Shown here: in pieces, positions 8,075-9,585 of the stretch
Layout of the letters: the number at the start of each line of letters is the position of its first letter
Numbering within the stretch: position 1 is the first letter of the stretch
NCBI GenBank assembly: GCA_003551265.1
Contig: PUMG01000328.1
Location: 1 to 9,585, forward strand
Reading direction: 5' to 3'
DNA from: Halovenus sp.
GTDB lineage: Archaea > Halobacteriota > Halobacteria > Halobacteriales > Haloarculaceae
Length of the DNA stretch: 9,585 nt
Program-made: the position numbers and the translations under genes
Notes under the pieces: model-generated
Told to the model about the DNA's origin: nothing
Databases searched by the model: none
Seen by the model: the letters and a program-made list of their open reading frames with translations, nothing else

Positions 8075-8412
8075 CAGTCTGGATGGGCTCTGCGGTTGGA
8101 CTCGCGACGGTGAACCTGGCGTTACTGACAGTACTCATCGGTATCTGGCTGTGGAACTATCGGACGTTCCGGTCGCCGCTGTTGCTTGGGCTGTTGCTCT
8201 TTGCAGCCGTGCTCGCTGTCGAGAACGTCGTTGCCATCATCGCGTACCTGTCGACGGAGATGATATACGCTAGCGGTCAGACCGCGATGTACACTGTGGT
8301 CGGTCTCCGGGCTCTCCAGTTCGTCGCGCTGCTGTTTCTGACAGTTGTGACGGTGTTTCCTTCGGGCAGACCGTTCCGGTCCTCCGCTGGCGTGGAGGGC
8401 GAACGCAGTTGA
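8071..8412 (+). CDS. Small 3-TM membrane protein (haloarchaeal, paralogue of 8414-8704)
   Basis: A 113-residue integral membrane protein with three hydrophobic helices (about 7-28, 36-60 and 78-96) and a short polar tail. Between TM1 and TM2 is the loop NYRTFRSPLLLG (29-40), then LAVENVV (48-54) inside TM2. These motifs are shared with the protein encoded tail to tail on the other strand (EYRTLRTPLILG, FLVENVV), so the two are homologous. I do not know a function; families of this size and shape in haloarchaea are annotated only as DUFs and often sit beside small winged-helix regulators. Start ATG 8071 was taken; the weak TATA-like CCTATCAC near 8037-8044 sits at the right distance for a leaderless transcript. 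It lies on the same strand as the molybdoenzyme operon, 129 bp downstream, but the intervening hairpin argues for an independent transcript. Confidence 0.75.
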   Translation: MTVWMGSAVGLATVNLALLTVLIGIWLWNYRTFRSPLLLGLLLFAAVLAVENVVAIIAYLSTEMIYASGQTAMYTVVGLRALQFVALLFLTVVTVFPSGRPFRSSAGVEGERS

Positions 8413-8413
8413 G

Positions 8414-8704
8414 TCACCGGAGAGAGACGTACGTGAAAACGGCGACTGCGAACAGCTGAAGGCCGTGTTTGATGAGAACGAAGCGTTTTATCGAGGCGTC
8501 GGTGACGTAGAACATCTGCTCGGAGAGAAAGAAAAAGTACAGTGAGACGACATTTTCCACCAGAAACAGAAGGCAGAACAGGACAACACCGAGTATCAGT
8601 GGCGTTCGGAGCGTTCGGTACTCCCGAATCCAGGTCCACGTCAGCACCACCAGTAACACCACCGTAAGTGCTGACATTCCGGCTGCGATTGTGAACTCGG
8701 TCAT
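8414..8704 (-). CDS. Small 3-TM membrane protein coupled to winged-helix regulator
   Basis: A 96-residue membrane protein with three hydrophobic helices (about 6-26, 35-61, 78-95). It shares with the 8071-8412 product the loop YRT.R.PL.LG, the VENVV motif in TM2, a following LS..M.Y segment and an LQ..A motif in TM3, so the genes are diverged paralogues. Its ATG (8704) overlaps the TGA of the winged-helix gene (ATGA), so the pair is translationally coupled, and its stop is separated by one base from the stop of the convergent paralogue. The coupling to a DNA-binding protein suggests the membrane protein takes part in sensing or in controlling the regulator, but nothing in the sequence shows a ligand. 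Confidence 0.75.
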   Translation of the reverse strand: MTEFTIAAGMSALTVVLLVVLTWTWIREYRTLRTPLILGVVLFCLLFLVENVVSLYFFFLSEQMFYVTDASIKRFVLIKHGLQLFAVAVFTYVSLR

Positions 8705-8985
8705 TGGTTCTCATCCAGGTTTTCAGTTATTCGCTCGAACGTCGATTCGTGCTGCCTGAACTGGTCGGTGAGAAAGTACAGCTCTCCATAGTCGGACCCA
8801 CCCGCTTCGACGACGTTGTGTTCGACGAGCGTTTCCAGATGGTGCCGAACCGTGTTGTACTCCACGTCCAACTTCTCCGCGAGTTGATTCGCGTTTCTGG
8901 GTTGCTCGGAGAGAAGGCGGATGATGCGTGCCCGGTTCGCACCACCTCTGGTGCCAGCGATGAGATACCACAGCGCCTTCTCCAT
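8701..8985 (-). CDS. Winged helix-turn-helix regulator (ArsR-like)
   Basis: A 94-residue DNA-binding protein. Residues about 15-62 form the winged helix: ANRARIIRLLSEQPRNANQLAEKLDVEYNTVRHHLETLVEHNVVE, with the recognition helix around YNTVRHHLETL (43-53), followed by a wing (GGSDYGELYFLT, 62-73) and a C-terminal helix (74-92). No metal-binding cysteines are present. The longer in-frame ORF reaching to 9135 is rejected because a near-perfect TATA box lies 27-28 nt before ATG 8985 and the extension runs into the promoter and the PIN gene. Proteins of this type in haloarchaea are local repressors or activators; the target is probably its own operon with the 3-TM gene, and possibly the convergent paralogue. 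Confidence 0.88.
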   Translation of the reverse strand: MEKALWYLIAGTRGGANRARIIRLLSEQPRNANQLAEKLDVEYNTVRHHLETLVEHNVVEAGGSDYGELYFLTDQFRQHESTFERITENLDENQ

Positions 8986-9008
8986 CGTGTTACCAAATCT
9001 GTCGTCAG

Positions 9009-9017
9009 TTATATAAA
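9009..9017 (-). promoter_or_regulatory. TATA box of the regulator operon
   Basis: Minus-strand TTTATATAA preceded by CCGA. This is the best archaeal TATA box in the window. Its centre at 9013 is 28 nt before ATG 8985, so the mRNA should be leaderless. It also shows that the regulator is transcribed separately from the PIN toxin gene upstream. Confidence 0.75.
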
Positions 9018-9067
9018 TCGGCCGGAATCCGCCAGGATGAATCTTTGAACAGGCACGATACTCCCGG

Positions 9068-9448
9068 TCAGTAGGTGAGCGTTTCCAGTTCCTCGACAGC
9101 ATCGAAATCACTGTCCCGCGTGACCAGCGCTGCACCGTGATGGCGACAGATGCCGGCGATCATCACATCCGCCGCGTTGATCGGCGTACCCGCCGTGAGT
9201 AGTTCCGCATGAATCTTCGCGGCCTCCCCGACTGCAGCCTGGTCGAAGGGGAGTGGTTCCGTCCATCCGATGGCATCAGCGACTGCGTCGACGGTCTCGG
9301 TGTCTGCCCACGCGGCGTCCCGATACACCTCGAACAGAGAGACGGTCGGGACGTAGTATACCGACGACTCTCGCTTTTCGAGGAACGTCTCGGTGGCAGT
9401 GACGCCCCGGAGGTAGTCGATCAGAAACGAGGTGTCCAGCGCGATCAT
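9068..9448 (-). CDS. vapC: PIN-domain ribonuclease, VapC-like toxin
   Basis: A 126-residue PIN-domain protein, normal length for VapC. The acidic metal-binding residues expected of the fold are present: D5 in MIALDTSFLIDYL, E40 in SLFEVYR, D94 in INAADVMIAGI, and D112/D114 in LVTRDSDFD. VapC toxins are Mg2+/Mn2+-dependent RNases that cut tRNA or rRNA and are neutralised by a co-encoded antitoxin. Its ATG at 9448 overlaps the stop of the preceding gene (ATGA), the usual antitoxin-toxin arrangement. The target RNA cannot be read from the sequence. Confidence 0.9.
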   Translation of the reverse strand: MIALDTSFLIDYLRGVTATETFLEKRESSVYYVPTVSLFEVYRDAAWADTETVDAVADAIGWTEPLPFDQAAVGEAAKIHAELLTAGTPINAADVMIAGICRHHGAALVTRDSDFDAVEELETLTY

Positions 9449-9585
9449 GCCGAATCCCGGTCGTTGCTGAGGGGCTCGCGCCGCTTGCGCCGTTTCTCGA
9501 ATGCCTCGTCGAGGTCGCGCCGGGTACGTCCAGCAACCTCCGTGAAGCCCTCGTCGTCAGCGAGCATCCCAAACCCGCGCATAAC
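9445..9585 (-). CDS. vapB: Antitoxin of the PIN toxin, C-terminal part (cut by window edge)
   Basis: The frame is open from the window edge to a TGA at 9445-9447, giving at least 46 residues ending KRRKRREPLSNDRDSA. GFGMLADDEGFTEVAGRTRRDLDEAF resembles the toxin-wrapping tail of haloarchaeal VapB-type antitoxins. The ribbon-helix-helix or AbrB-type DNA-binding N terminus would lie beyond the edge. An ATG at 9582 lies in frame, but a 45-residue protein without a DNA-binding part would be unusual, so truncation is more likely. The ATGA overlap with the PIN gene supports the pair. Confidence 0.7.
   Translation of the reverse strand, partial: VMRGFGMLADDEGFTEVAGRTRRDLDEAFEKRRKRREPLSNDRDSA

Noticed and set aside
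8986..9135. N-terminal extension of the winged-helix protein to 144 residues
   Set aside because: It would cross its own strong TATA box and the end of the PIN gene; ATG 8985 is at leaderless distance from that box.

Overview
The window looks like the chromosome of a halophilic archaeon (class Halobacteria). It is GC-rich, the proteins are strongly acidic (Asp/Glu-rich), several genes have a TATA box about 27 nt before the start codon as expected for leaderless archaeal transcripts, and recognisable haloarchaeal genes are present (uvrC, an NAD-dependent DNA ligase, VapC-type PIN toxin, small winged-helix regulator). All identifications come from reading the translated sequence; no database search was made.

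Layout. 1-855 (-): N-terminal 285 codons of uvrC, cut by the window edge. 996-1277 (+): small orphan ORF, divergent from uvrC and convergent with the ligase, overlapping its end by 14 bp. 1264-3354 (-): NAD-dependent DNA ligase (LigA/LigN type). 3394-4497 (-): class V PLP aminotransferase, probably in one operon with the upstream MFS transporter at 4517-5764 (-). 5765-5911: divergent promoter region with 11-bp-phased repeats. 5912-7941 (+): two-gene operon encoding an exported, membrane-anchored Asp/Met-repeat protein and a polytopic molybdopterin oxidoreductase of the sulfite oxidase/MsrP superfamily (ATGA overlap). 7942-8070: hairpin, palindrome and a possible 41-codon ORF. 8071-8412 (+) and 8414-8704 (-): two homologous small 3-TM membrane proteins arranged tail to tail with 1 bp between them; the second is ATGA-coupled to a winged-helix regulator (8701-8985, -). 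9068-9448 (-) and 9445-9585 (-): VapC-like PIN toxin and the C-terminal part of its antitoxin, cut by the window edge.

The most interesting part is the 5912-7941 operon. A secreted protein whose mature extracellular segment consists only of Asp, Met, Gly, Ser and Asn (24 Met in 116 residues) is translationally coupled to a molybdoenzyme whose catalytic domain is predicted to lie outside the membrane. This resembles, in architecture, the bacterial MrpX-YedY (MsrP) system, in which a methionine-rich periplasmic peptide is sacrificially oxidised by hypochlorite and re-reduced by a molybdenum methionine sulfoxide reductase. I propose, as inference, a haloarchaeal cell-surface version: an Asp-rich, salt-adapted methionine sink with a dedicated 5-TM molybdoenzyme, probably inserted by combined Sec/Tat targeting.

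The rest is ordinary: two DNA repair genes, a transporter-aminotransferase pair, a small regulator/membrane-protein cluster and a toxin-antitoxin pair. Every stretch without a gene is shorter than 150 bp; their contents are listed as regulatory features.
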